From Schaalia suimastitidis DSM 15538 (GTDB lineage: Bacteria > Actinomycetota > Actinomycetes > Actinomycetales > Actinomycetaceae), in assembly GCF_000429105.1 (NCBI RefSeq), contig NZ_KE386848.1:183064-247063 (forward strand): a DNA stretch of 64,000 bases, given 5' to 3'. Within the stretch, counting starts at the first letter, position 1; every line of letters starts with the position of its first letter. Below are positions 29,379 to 37,843 of the stretch, piece after piece. The translations under genes and the position numbers were made by a program. Below the pieces are notes generated by a model that was not told the origin of the DNA, did no database searches, and saw nothing but the letters and a program-made list of their open reading frames with translations.

Positions 29379-30273
29379 CAATGCGGGGGAGGGGCTTTGG
29401 CCACCTGACGGTATCAGCACTGCCAAGGTCCATGGGACAAGCAACACGTTTATTATCTGTGACGATGCGCATGACACATGGGAGCCCACTGCGGCGCAGG
29501 TACGTGCCATGTGTTCGCCTACCGTTGGGATTGGTGCGGACGGCTTCATACGCTGCGTGTATACCGACGACATATGGTTCATGGATTACCGCAATGCTGA
29601 CGGTTCTTACGCCCAAATGTGCGGCAATGGGGTGCGAGCATTCGTCCACCATCTGCGCCATCGTGGATACATTGATCTTGGCGTTGGTGACACACTGCCA
29701 GTTCGCACACGAGGCGGCCTCAAAAAGGTTCAGCGGCTGGCAGATCGTGATGGTCAAGCGTGGTACGCCGTTGACATGGGTGCGCCGGTGACGAACGGCA
29801 CAGCAAATATGATGGTGACAGTGCCCGGTGTTGACGGGATATTTGAGGCAGTTCACGTGGATATCCCTAACCCCCACGCGGTGGTGGCTTTTGACCGTCG
29901 GGAAGATCTTACGGCCGCGGTGCTTCCACTCTGCGATGCTGACGCTGCACCGCCGCATATGCGGCCCATATATTCACCGACGCCACCAGATGGCATCAAC
30001 CTTGAGCTCACCGTAGATATCACCACCCACAGCGAACGTGAGGGAGGCTACGGACACCTCGTGATGCGTGTCTTAGAACGCGGCGTCGGAGAAACAGCAT
30101 CCTGCGGGACAGGGTGTTGTGCGGCGGCTGTGGCAGCAGCTCTACGTCAAGGCAAAGGCGCGCCAACACATTGGCTGATCGATGTGCCCGGTGGACGCAT
30201 CGACGTGGAATTACGACCAGATACAGTCATACTGATGGGGCCAGCCTGCCATATTGCCGATATCCTCTGGTGA
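29371..30273 (+). CDS. dapF: diaminopimelate epimerase DapF
   Basis: DapF interconverts LL- and meso-diaminopimelate, the step before lysine. The 300-residue protein has both catalytic cysteines, Cys84 in MCGNGVRA and Cys245 in TASCGTGCC. The ATG at 29371 follows AAAGGAC and overlaps miaA; the ATG at 29326 lies wholly inside miaA and adds non-family residues. Because lysine or meso-diaminopimelate enters the peptidoglycan stem, it feeds the wall pathway encoded at the right of the window. Confidence 0.95.
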   Translation: MSNNAGEGLWPPDGISTAKVHGTSNTFIICDDAHDTWEPTAAQVRAMCSPTVGIGADGFIRCVYTDDIWFMDYRNADGSYAQMCGNGVRAFVHHLRHRGYIDLGVGDTLPVRTRGGLKKVQRLADRDGQAWYAVDMGAPVTNGTANMMVTVPGVDGIFEAVHVDIPNPHAVVAFDRREDLTAAVLPLCDADAAPPHMRPIYSPTPPDGINLELTVDITTHSEREGGYGHLVMRVLERGVGETASCGTGCCAAAVAAALRQGKGAPTHWLIDVPGGRIDVELRPDTVILMGPACHIADILW

Positions 30274-30334
30274 CTCCACGCCGCGGCACACCCCTCACAT
30301 TGCATGAGTCGGGGTAGCGGTTGCACCAGTTAGG

Positions 30335-30970
30335 TCAGTGCGAAGAGTGAGGCTCCACCTCGATAATGCGGAACCCTTTTTTTGACGCAATTTTTCTCGC
30401 AGGAAAATCATGCGCATTCAGCCAGGTGGTGAGTGAATCAGCCCCCAGGTTCTTTTGCACCACCAAATAAGCGCGCCCGGCCTCGGCAAGTAAACTCAGC
30501 CATGACGTGAGCATCTGGTGCATCGCTTCCTTACCGATACGTACTGGCGGATTCGACCAAATGACGTCAAAACGTGTCCCCTCCGATGCTGCCCGCGCCA
30601 TCGCCTCGTCACCGGTGGCAACATAAAGGCGGTCCTCAACTTCGTTATGCACGGCATTTCGGCGTGTCAAATCAAGGGCACGTTCATTCACATCAACCGC
30701 CCACACACTCGCTTGCGGAGCTTCCAAGGCCATCGTCACAGCAAGCGGTCCCCACCCGCAGCCCAGGTCTAACATGACGCCACCATCGGGAAGCTTCGGC
30801 GCCTCGGCAAGGAGCTGGCGCGTCCCAAGGTCAAGACGCGTTGCCGAAAAGACACGATCAGATACCCACATCTCCAAGTCGTAGCCGCGCGCCTTCGCGT
30901 GAAGTAGACGAAGCTCGTCGGCTGAGGCAGGAGATAGATTCGAAAAATACTGCTGCTGTTCCACCCTCAT
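30335..30970 (-). CDS. RsmC-like class I SAM methyltransferase
   Basis: This 211-residue methyltransferase has motif I LDLGCGWGPLA, an acidic ribose-binding residue in WAVDVNERAL, and the SNPPVR motif typical of enzymes that methylate exocyclic amines in nucleic acids. Length and motif match the half-length RsmC-like enzymes that form m2G in 16S rRNA; the tandem N-terminal domain of E. coli RsmC is missing. The exact target is not certain. It is convergent with dapF and divergent from hflX. Confidence 0.88.
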   Translation of the reverse strand: MRVEQQQYFSNLSPASADELRLLHAKARGYDLEMWVSDRVFSATRLDLGTRQLLAEAPKLPDGGVMLDLGCGWGPLAVTMALEAPQASVWAVDVNERALDLTRRNAVHNEVEDRLYVATGDEAMARAASEGTRFDVIWSNPPVRIGKEAMHQMLTSWLSLLAEAGRAYLVVQKNLGADSLTTWLNAHDFPARKIASKKGFRIIEVEPHSSH

Positions 30971-31068
30971 AGCCTACGTGTCCACAGGCCCCATTTCACA
31001 TCACGGATCGGCACCAAACGTGACACACTGGTATATCTATCTCATCCAGGTACCAAAGGAGTCCCCTT

Positions 31069-32574
31069 ATGTCGCAGACCCCACCCGAGGCAGAACCGAC
31101 CAATACGGAAGGGACACGCCGAGCGGAAGAGGTCGTGGCGCGGGTACTTGCCAGGACCGGTACCGCACTGGCCTCAACCGTTGGGCACGACACATCCACT
31201 GACGCAGGCTGGTTAGAACGAGAAGCTCGCACAGGTACACGACGTACAAGTGGATTGTCCACAGAATTAGAAGACATTTCCGAAGTCGAATACCGGCAGG
31301 TTCGCCTGGAAAAGGTAGTACTTGTCGGCTTGCGTACTGTGGAAACGCAAGAGGAAGCAGAAAACTCGTTGAGAGAACTTGCTGCCCTCGCTGAAACGGC
31401 AGGATCTGAAGTCCTTGACGCCATGATTCAACGACGTGTCACCCCTGATCCGGCGACCTACCTGGGGAAAGGTAAAGCGAAAGAACTCGCAGAATTGGTT
31501 GCAGCAACAGGTGCCGACACCGTGATTGTGGACTCAGAATTGGCTCCAAGCCAACGTCGTGGCCTTGAAGACGTCGTGAAAGTCAAGGTGGTTGACCGCA
31601 CCGCGCTAATCCTTGATATTTTCGCTCAACATGCGAAATCCCGCGAAGGTAAAGCGCAAGTGGAATTGGCTCAGCTTGAATACCTGCTGCCCCGCCTGCG
31701 TGGCTGGGGTGAGTCAATGAGCCGCCAAGCTGGCGGACGGGTTGCCAGCGGTGAAGGTATTGGTTCTCGTGGTCCAGGCGAAACAAAAATTGAACTTGAC
31801 CGCCGCCGAATTCGTACCCGCATGGCACGGCTGCGCACCCAAATCAAAGACATGGAACCGTCACGCCACACGCAGCGCGCTGCACGTCGACGCGGAGGCG
31901 TGCCCTCTGTGGCTATCGCAGGGTATACCAATGCTGGAAAATCAACCCTGCTTAATCGCCTGACAGGTGCGGATGTCCTCGTGGAAAATGCATTATTTGC
32001 CACCTTGGATCCCACCGTACGGCGAGCCACGACTCCTGATGGGCGTCTCCATACACTCACTGACACGGTGGGTTTTGTTCGCAATCTGCCCACTCAACTG
32101 GTTGAAGCATTCCGGTCAACCCTGGAAGAAGTTGGGCAAGCGGATGTCATCCTTCACGTTGTCGATGGTGCTCATCCCGATCCGCTTGGCCAAATCAACG
32201 CCGTCCACGCGGTAATGGATACAATCCCTGGTGCCCGTGATATTCCTGAAATCATCGCACTCAATAAGGCAGATTTGGCGCCGCCGGAGCAAATTGCTTT
32301 GCTGCGTTCAGTACTGCCTCATTCGGTGGCTGTTTCTGCGTGGACGGGGTACGGCATAGAGGAACTGCGGGAAAAAATCCAGGATATGTTGCCTCGTCCC
32401 CGCGTCCAGGTTGACGTTGTCGTGCCGTATAGCCGGGGAGATCTTGTCCACGCTGTCCATGAAGAAGGCGAAGTAAGTGTTGAAGAATATGTGGCAGCAG
32501 GTACGCACCTGGTGGCACGGGTCGATGCCTACCTTGCTGACAAACTGACGGCCGCATCGGTGAGCGATGGCTGA
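31069..32574 (+). CDS. hflX: ribosome-associated GTPase HflX
   Basis: HflX splits stalled ribosomes under heat or antibiotic stress. The 501-residue protein has the N-terminal HflX domain (PDPATYLGKGKAKELA) and GTPase motifs, with G1 GYTNAGKST (285-293) and the switch segment TDTVGFVRNLPTQLVEAF. An N-terminal extension of about 75 residues is acidic and not conserved. The start follows AAAGGAG (31055-31061). It ends inside the dinG start (eight-base overlap). Confidence 0.96.
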   Translation: MSQTPPEAEPTNTEGTRRAEEVVARVLARTGTALASTVGHDTSTDAGWLEREARTGTRRTSGLSTELEDISEVEYRQVRLEKVVLVGLRTVETQEEAENSLRELAALAETAGSEVLDAMIQRRVTPDPATYLGKGKAKELAELVAATGADTVIVDSELAPSQRRGLEDVVKVKVVDRTALILDIFAQHAKSREGKAQVELAQLEYLLPRLRGWGESMSRQAGGRVASGEGIGSRGPGETKIELDRRRIRTRMARLRTQIKDMEPSRHTQRAARRRGGVPSVAIAGYTNAGKSTLLNRLTGADVLVENALFATLDPTVRRATTPDGRLHTLTDTVGFVRNLPTQLVEAFRSTLEEVGQADVILHVVDGAHPDPLGQINAVHAVMDTIPGARDIPEIIALNKADLAPPEQIALLRSVLPHSVAVSAWTGYGIEELREKIQDMLPRPRVQVDVVVPYSRGDLVHAVHEEGEVSVEEYVAAGTHLVARVDAYLADKLTAASVSDG

Positions 32575-34564
32575 TGTCGCTGTGCCAACTGAGGTTGACG
32601 AGGCCTCCAGCCATTTAGCGGCGCTGAGTAGTCGCGTCTTAACGGATGTCCTTTCGGCGATGGGTGGTGGCCACCGAGCCGGTCAAGTCACGATGGTTGA
32701 AGAAATATGCCGAGCCATCACCAGCAATGAACGTCTCCTTGTGCAAGCAGGTACAGGCACCGGCAAATCAATCGGCTACCTCGTGCCGACAATGACTTAC
32801 TGCGCGAGCGCGCAGGCACGTGCTGTGATCTCCACAGCGACCTTGGCGCTACAGCGGCAAATACTGGTCAAAGACGCGCCCGTTGTTGCTGATACCGTTG
32901 CGACCCATACGGGGGTACAACCAACGGTGGCGCTACTGAAAGGGTGGAATAACTACCTGTGCCCTTACCGTCTGGCAGGTGGTTATCCTGACGAGGGGAC
33001 ACTTTTCGACGTTGAGCACTCACCTGTATTTGCGCGTGCAACAGGTGGCCCCAGCTCACAGCTTGCTGCCGAAATTATGGAATTGCGACAGTGGGCCAAA
33101 GAAACTGATACCGGTGACCGTGATGACCTTGTGCCGGGACCATCAGAGCGGGCATGGCGTCATGTGTCGGTGTCGAAACGTGAATGCCTTGGGCGTGCCT
33201 GTCCTATGGTGGAGGAGTGTTTCGCGCAGCGTGCCCGCGATCGGGCTGCTGAGGCCGATGTGATTGTTACGAATCACACGCTGCTTGGAATCCACGCAAC
33301 GGGGGAAGCGGATTTATTCACCGATATTGACATGGTCATTGTTGACGAGGCCCACGAGTTAGCTGAACGGGTTCGTGCACAGGCATCCGCGTCGTTTTCG
33401 GCGGGACAACTGGCGCGGGTGGCACGTGCGGCCCGCACGCATGCTGCAGTGGATACACAGGATTTTGAAACAGCTGCAACGGCCCTCGTCGACGCGATCA
33501 ACGAGTTACCTGCCGGATTGCTTGCCGAACGAGACCAGGTCCTCAGCGATGCGGTGCGCGGCCTCGACAATGCGGCAAGGGAGGCACTTACTCAGGTGCA
33601 GGCTTCGTCAAGTGATGCAGCGGCCAAGGCATTAGCTCGCGCGGCCTTGGACGAAGTGATGGGAACATGTGGTGCGTGGAATCGGGTGGCCGATGAATCT
33701 ATTACGTGGATTCAGCGGCCCGATGATGGCGGGCAGGCAGAATTGGTGATCGCACCACTTCACGTGGCCTCGGCAATCGGCACGGCTGCGCTGGGTGATG
33801 CTGCAGCCGTGCTGACGTCGGCAACACTTCGTCTTGGTGGCACATTTGACGCTATCGCCTACGATTGTGGCCTGAATCTGGCAGAGCAACCTTGGCGCGC
33901 AATCGACGTGGGTACCCCTTTTGACGAGGCGAAACAGGGTATTATCTACGTCGCCGAGCACCTGCCGATGCCTGGGCAGGCAGGGGTAAGTGACGAGGCC
34001 TTGGCTGAGCTCGTTGAACTCGTCCAGGCAAGTGGTGGCGGCGCATTAGCGTTATTTTCTTCCTGGAAGGGAGCGCAGGCGGGGGCAGCTGCGTTAAGGG
34101 AAAAGACTGATTTCACCGTTTACCTTCAGGGGGAAGAAAGCGCGTCGTCACTGATTACGCAGTTTCGTCACGACGTCGATTCTTGCCTGGTCGGTACGCT
34201 TGGCCTGTGGCAGGGGGTGGACGTTCCCGGAGCCTCGTGTCGATTGGTCATCATTGACCGTATTCCATTTCCGCACCCTGATGATCCAGTGTCCAAGGCG
34301 CTAACAAAGGACGCTCAGCGGCGCAGACTCAACGGATTTTGGACGGTTTCACTGCCAAAGGCGACACTTCTCATGGCACAGGGCGCTGGACGATTGTTGC
34401 GCACCGTGAATGACCGCGGGGTCGTTGCCGTATTGGATTGTCGTTTAGTGACGAAAGGCTACGGCGCGGTGATCCGCTCATCGATGCCCGCGATGTGGCC
34501 AACAACGAATGGGACACTTGTTCGCCAAGCTTTGAGACGTTTAGCAGATGAGCGTGAGGCCTAA
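32567..34564 (+). CDS. dinG: ATP-dependent DNA helicase DinG (XPD-like)
   Basis: This 5'-3' superfamily 2 helicase unwinds damaged DNA, R-loops and forks. The 665-residue protein has Walker A AGTGTGKS (61-68), four clustered cysteines in the iron-sulfur region (LCPYR, then CLGRACPMVEEC) and Walker B DEAH in VIVDEAHEL. Motif VI appears as QGAGRLLR. Start codon and the hflX stop overlap, so the pair is co-translated. No SOS box is found near it, unlike E. coli dinG, although it could be driven from the hflX promoter. Confidence 0.93.
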   Translation: MADVAVPTEVDEASSHLAALSSRVLTDVLSAMGGGHRAGQVTMVEEICRAITSNERLLVQAGTGTGKSIGYLVPTMTYCASAQARAVISTATLALQRQILVKDAPVVADTVATHTGVQPTVALLKGWNNYLCPYRLAGGYPDEGTLFDVEHSPVFARATGGPSSQLAAEIMELRQWAKETDTGDRDDLVPGPSERAWRHVSVSKRECLGRACPMVEECFAQRARDRAAEADVIVTNHTLLGIHATGEADLFTDIDMVIVDEAHELAERVRAQASASFSAGQLARVARAARTHAAVDTQDFETAATALVDAINELPAGLLAERDQVLSDAVRGLDNAAREALTQVQASSSDAAAKALARAALDEVMGTCGAWNRVADESITWIQRPDDGGQAELVIAPLHVASAIGTAALGDAAAVLTSATLRLGGTFDAIAYDCGLNLAEQPWRAIDVGTPFDEAKQGIIYVAEHLPMPGQAGVSDEALAELVELVQASGGGALALFSSWKGAQAGAAALREKTDFTVYLQGEESASSLITQFRHDVDSCLVGTLGLWQGVDVPGASCRLVIIDRIPFPHPDDPVSKALTKDAQRRRLNGFWTVSLPKATLLMAQGAGRLLRTVNDRGVVAVLDCRLVTKGYGAVIRSSMPAMWPTTNGTLVRQALRRLADEREA

Positions 34565-34622
34565 AGCGCTAATCGCTGCCGTTTCTGTCCTTCCCTATGC
34601 CACGAATATGCGGTGAGGACTG

Positions 34623-34649
34623 TTGCCAGCGGCTCTGACTTGCCATAAT
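34623..34649 (+). promoter_or_regulatory. possible ldh promoter
   Basis: TTGCCA (34623-34628) and CATAAT (34644-34649) resemble the -35 and -10 elements, with a 15-base spacer, slightly short. They lie 37 bases before the ldh start. Moderate match only. Confidence 0.35.
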
Positions 34650-34685
34650 GGGGATCACACTACCTTGCCTTTGAGGAGGAACACT

Positions 34686-35672
34686 GTGTCTGAGACCGCA
34701 ACGAGCCTTTACCCAATGTCCACTGGCCGCCCTTCGAAGATCGCTGTCATCGGTGCAGGCGCTGTCGGCACCGCTGTCGCCTACGCCTGCGCCATTAAGG
34801 GTGACGCACGCAGCATCGTTTTGCATGACATAAATAAGCCGAAGGTCGAGGCTGAAGCTCTCGATATTGCCCACGGTATCCAGTTCACGCCGACCTCAAG
34901 CGTTGAAGGAAGCGACGATATTGAGATCGTGCGCGGCGCTGACATGGTAATCGTTACCGCTGGTGCGAAGCAGAAGCCAGGCCAGTCGCGCCTTGAACTG
35001 GCAGGTTCCACAGTGGACCTGATGCGCGTCATTGTGCCACGGCTCCAAGAAGTGGCCCCGGAAGCGGTATTCATGTTCATCACCAACCCCGTTGATGTGG
35101 TGACGTATGCAGCACTGAAAATCACTGGCCTGCCGCGCAATCAGGTATTTGGTTCAGGAACCGTGCTCGACACCTCTCGTTTGCGTTACCTTGTCTCGCT
35201 CGAAACAGGTGTGGCAACACAAAATATCCACGCTTATATCGCAGGTGAGCATGGTGACTCCGAGGTAGCCCTGTGGTCAAGCGCCGAAATTGGCAATGTT
35301 CCGCTCAGCCACTGGGGGCCGACACTTTCAGGGGGCCTTTTCGACTCAGAATTGCGTAAGCGTATCGCTGAGGACGTCGTGCAGTCGGCGTATCGGATTA
35401 TCGAAGGTAAAGGTGCCACCAATTACGCTATCGGTCTGGCTGCCTCCCGTATCGCGGGTGCAGTCCTCCGTGACGAAAACCGTGTCCTGACCATTTCGAC
35501 CTTGCTTGAAGATTGGGAAGGCATTTCCGATGTGTGTATGGCTGCACCGACAATCGTTGGACGTGCTGGCGCTGGCCGTGTGCTCAATCCGCCGTTGACA
35601 TTGGCTGAACGCGACGGCTTGACTGCGTCGGCTGAGCGTCTGCGTCAAGTTGCCCGCGATCTGGGCTTCTGA
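34686..35672 (+). CDS. ldh: L-lactate dehydrogenase
   Basis: It reduces pyruvate to L-lactate with NADH in fermentation. The 328-residue protein has the dinucleotide fold GAGAVGTA (22-29), the proton-relay His189 in GEHGDSE, and Gln96 (AGAKQKPGQ) where malate dehydrogenases have arginine, which supports lactate rather than malate. The GTG start at 34686 follows GAGGAGGAAC closely; an ATG at 34623 would add 21 unrelated residues. A terminator follows. It suggests a facultative or fermentative lifestyle. Confidence 0.95.
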   Translation: MSETATSLYPMSTGRPSKIAVIGAGAVGTAVAYACAIKGDARSIVLHDINKPKVEAEALDIAHGIQFTPTSSVEGSDDIEIVRGADMVIVTAGAKQKPGQSRLELAGSTVDLMRVIVPRLQEVAPEAVFMFITNPVDVVTYAALKITGLPRNQVFGSGTVLDTSRLRYLVSLETGVATQNIHAYIAGEHGDSEVALWSSAEIGNVPLSHWGPTLSGGLFDSELRKRIAEDVVQSAYRIIEGKGATNYAIGLAASRIAGAVLRDENRVLTISTLLEDWEGISDVCMAAPTIVGRAGAGRVLNPPLTLAERDGLTASAERLRQVARDLGF

Positions 35673-35684
35673 TTGCATTTTTCG

Positions 35685-35723
35685 GGAGGGCCGAGGCGCA
35701 CGCTTCGGCCCTCCTTGTTGTTT
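35685..35723 (+). terminator. terminator after ldh
   Basis: A 13-bp stem with one G:U pair (35685-35697 with 35702-35714) around a short loop is followed by TTGTTGTTT. It lies 12 bases after the ldh stop and between convergent ldh and lexA. Confidence 0.85.
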
Positions 35724-35805
35724 GGAAATATTTGGCCGACGACCCGATTACCTCAAATGCTGGGCTCAAATGTTGTGCGTGCAAGCGTGCGCAGATGCGA
35801 TGGTC

Positions 35806-36495
35806 TTATAGGGAACGCAGGACGGTGACGACGCGTCCCAAAATGGTAGCCATATCGCCTGGGATAGGGGAGTAGTTCTGGTTGCAAGGCAGTAGCCAAA
35901 TATGGCCACCGCTTCGAGAAAAGACTTTGACGGTGGCTTCCTCGTCAATCATGGCAGCAACGATTTCACCCTCGTGAGCTGTTTGTTGAGCGCGTACCAC
36001 GACGAAGTCGCCGTCAAGGATACCGGCTTCAATCATTGAATCGCCGCTGACCTCCAACATAAATAGTTCACCGTGACCGGTGAGTCGGGTAGGCAGTTGG
36101 AAAACGTCTTCGACATATTGTTCGGCTGTAATCGGCGACCCTGCTGCGATGCGACCCACGAGTGGAATCGCTGATCCGTCCTCGTCGCTGTGTCCTACCG
36201 GGACCGTCACTTCAATGTAAGACGCGGAAGGTAGGCCAGGGGACGGTGAAGCGTCAACGCCAAGACACTGACGACCGTATTCGGAGACTTCCATTGCGCG
36301 CGGCAGACCCTGGACGCGTTGAAGGTATCCAGCGCGTTCCAAAATATCCAGGTGGTGTTTGACCGTCGATGGTGACGCTAGACCTACGCTGGTGGCGATT
36401 TCGCGCACAGACGGAGGGAAGCCGTGGTGTTGTGCGTGGTCATAGATACAGCGAAGGATCTGCATCTGACGATCGGTGAGAGCAGTGGGTTCCAT
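35806..36495 (-). CDS. lexA: SOS repressor LexA
   Basis: LexA represses DNA-damage genes and cuts itself when RecA is activated. The 229-residue protein has an N-terminal winged helix (HGFPPSVREIATSVGLASPSTV), then the peptidase S24 fold: cleavage site Ala118-Gly119 in GRIAAGSP, catalytic Ser153 in VSGDSM and Lys190 in EATVKVFS. All parts needed for self-cleavage are present. Three imperfect SOS boxes lie in the shared upstream region, so it is probably autoregulated. Confidence 0.97.
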   Translation of the reverse strand: MEPTALTDRQMQILRCIYDHAQHHGFPPSVREIATSVGLASPSTVKHHLDILERAGYLQRVQGLPRAMEVSEYGRQCLGVDASPSPGLPSASYIEVTVPVGHSDEDGSAIPLVGRIAAGSPITAEQYVEDVFQLPTRLTGHGELFMLEVSGDSMIEAGILDGDFVVVRAQQTAHEGEIVAAMIDEEATVKVFSRSGGHIWLLPCNQNYSPIPGDMATILGRVVTVLRSL

Positions 36496-36578
36496 GGTGT
36501 CTCCTCAAGCGCTGGACGCAGATGTGGGTGGGTGCTGTTCCACTTGTAGTAACAGGTTATGCGAGCGACGCCGAAATG

Positions 36579-36594
36579 TGAAACATATGTTCGA
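36579..36594. promoter_or_regulatory. SOS box nearest lexA
   Basis: TGAAACATATGTTCGA has a perfect right half-site (GTTCGA) and a partly matching left half (ideal TCGAAC). It lies 84 bases before the lexA start on the minus strand. Confidence 0.65.
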
Positions 36595-36626
36595 GCGGGT
36601 CTCGACATTGCCGGTCGACATTGATA

Positions 36627-36657
36627 TAGTACATGTGTTCGACGAACATGTGTACGA
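36627..36657. promoter_or_regulatory. two overlapping SOS boxes before the LysM gene
   Basis: Two boxes share one base: TAGTACATGTGTTCGA (36627-36642) and ACGAACATGTGTACGA (36642-36657). Each has one good half-site, and their good halves meet as the inverted pair TGTTCGACGAACA. The cluster ends 20 bases before the LysM gene start, where LexA could block its promoter. Confidence 0.65.
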
Positions 36658-36677
36658 CTGGTGAATGGAGTAAAACA

Positions 36678-37133
36678 ATGGCATATGCAGCAGTTGTAAA
36701 GACACAGCGTCCTCGGCTTATCGTTGTCCCCGATGCGCCGCTCGCACCGGTGCGTGATATTTCCTCCGCCCCGTCACTGCGTCGTCGACGTGAACAGCTG
36801 CGGGAAGATTCTCCTGCTGATGCGCGCCGCCCACTCATGCGTCACACAAGCACAGTGAAAAAGAGGGGAAGCTACCTGCGTGCGGCCCTTGCCGTTGGTT
36901 CTACTGTCGTCGCCACCGTGGGTGCAATCTTCTTTGGGCTGGCACTGCAACCGCAGATTGACCCTGCTGCCACTGTCGTTCATTCAGTGCAAAGTGGTGA
37001 ATCGGTGTGGAGTATTGCGGCTTCGCTTGATACGCAGCGTCCTTTGGAAGATATTGTCACAGATATCTATCGGCTCAACGATATTTCTGGCGGTCTCGCG
37101 GTCGGACAGATGCTGCGCTTGCCCACACAATAA
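36678..37133 (+). CDS. LysM-domain membrane protein, probable SOS cell-division suppressor
   Basis: This 151-residue protein has a basic cytoplasmic N-terminus (1-65), one membrane segment (about 66-90) and an extracytoplasmic LysM domain (101-149, VVHSVQSGESVWSIAASL) that binds peptidoglycan. Start is the ATG at 36678 preceded by GGAG; an upstream ATG at 36633 lies inside the SOS boxes. Position and architecture match the lexA-divergent genes of other actinobacteria and Bacillus (Rv2719c/ChiZ, DivS and YneA types), which delay division after DNA damage. The cited functions are known for those relatives; for this protein it is inference. Confidence 0.82.
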   Translation: MAYAAVVKTQRPRLIVVPDAPLAPVRDISSAPSLRRRREQLREDSPADARRPLMRHTSTVKKRGSYLRAALAVGSTVVATVGAIFFGLALQPQIDPAATVVHSVQSGESVWSIAASLDTQRPLEDIVTDIYRLNDISGGLAVGQMLRLPTQ

Positions 37134-37243
37134 GGGCCGATGGGCTGAAGGATAATGTTGCCACACCTGTTGGTAATTGATGATCGTGAGATGAGCGCGG
37201 TCTTAGGCTTGCGCTGATCGCCCTCGGGCCGTAGCGTTATGGG

Positions 37244-37771
37244 GTGCATTGCCCGTTTTGCCATAACCCCGATTCGCGCGTCGTTGATACACGGATCGCC
37301 GATGATGGTGCATCCATTCGACGAAGGCGTGAATGCACAGCATGTAAAAAGCGTTTCACCACCCTTGAAACCTCGTCGTTTCAAGTTGTTAAACGCTCGG
37401 GCGTTGTTGAGCCTTTTTCACGTATGAAAGTGATCTCTGGCCTGCGGCAAGCGTGCCGTGGCCGCGATGTTGATGAAGATCAGTTGGCTTTACTTGCTCA
37501 GCAAGTGGAAGAACAGTTGCGTTCCTCAGGTGTATCCAATGTATCCTCCGAGGAAGTGGGCAAAGCGATCCTTCCCTTCCTTCGTGACCTTGACGAAGTT
37601 GCCTACCTACGCTTTGCCTCTGTATATCGAAATTTCGATAGTGTTGAAGATTTTGCTCGCGCCATTGACCAGTTGCGTGGGCGAAAACCAGTTACCCCGC
37701 AAAAGCGGACAACAGGTAAACGACGCACAAAACGTTCGCAAGTGGAAGAGCCAACACTCCTCGATACGTAA
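37244..37771 (+). CDS. nrdR: transcriptional repressor NrdR
   Basis: NrdR senses ATP/dATP and represses ribonucleotide reductase genes. The 175-residue protein has a zinc ribbon (Cys3, Cys6, Cys31, Cys34) followed by an ATP-cone domain ([20 protein letters not shown]). The Lys/Arg/Thr-rich C-terminal tail of about 25 residues is not conserved. The start is the GTG at 37244 (MHCPFC), as expected for the family; no good ribosome site is seen. Confidence 0.96.
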   Translation: MHCPFCHNPDSRVVDTRIADDGASIRRRRECTACKKRFTTLETSSFQVVKRSGVVEPFSRMKVISGLRQACRGRDVDEDQLALLAQQVEEQLRSSGVSNVSSEEVGKAILPFLRDLDEVAYLRFASVYRNFDSVEDFARAIDQLRGRKPVTPQKRTTGKRRTKRSQVEEPTLLDT

Positions 37772-37843
37772 AGGTGCCTGCGAAGGGATGGCTACCGGTG
37801 CGCCAGGTGGATCCCGCACCACAAAGATCAACCAGATAGCTCG

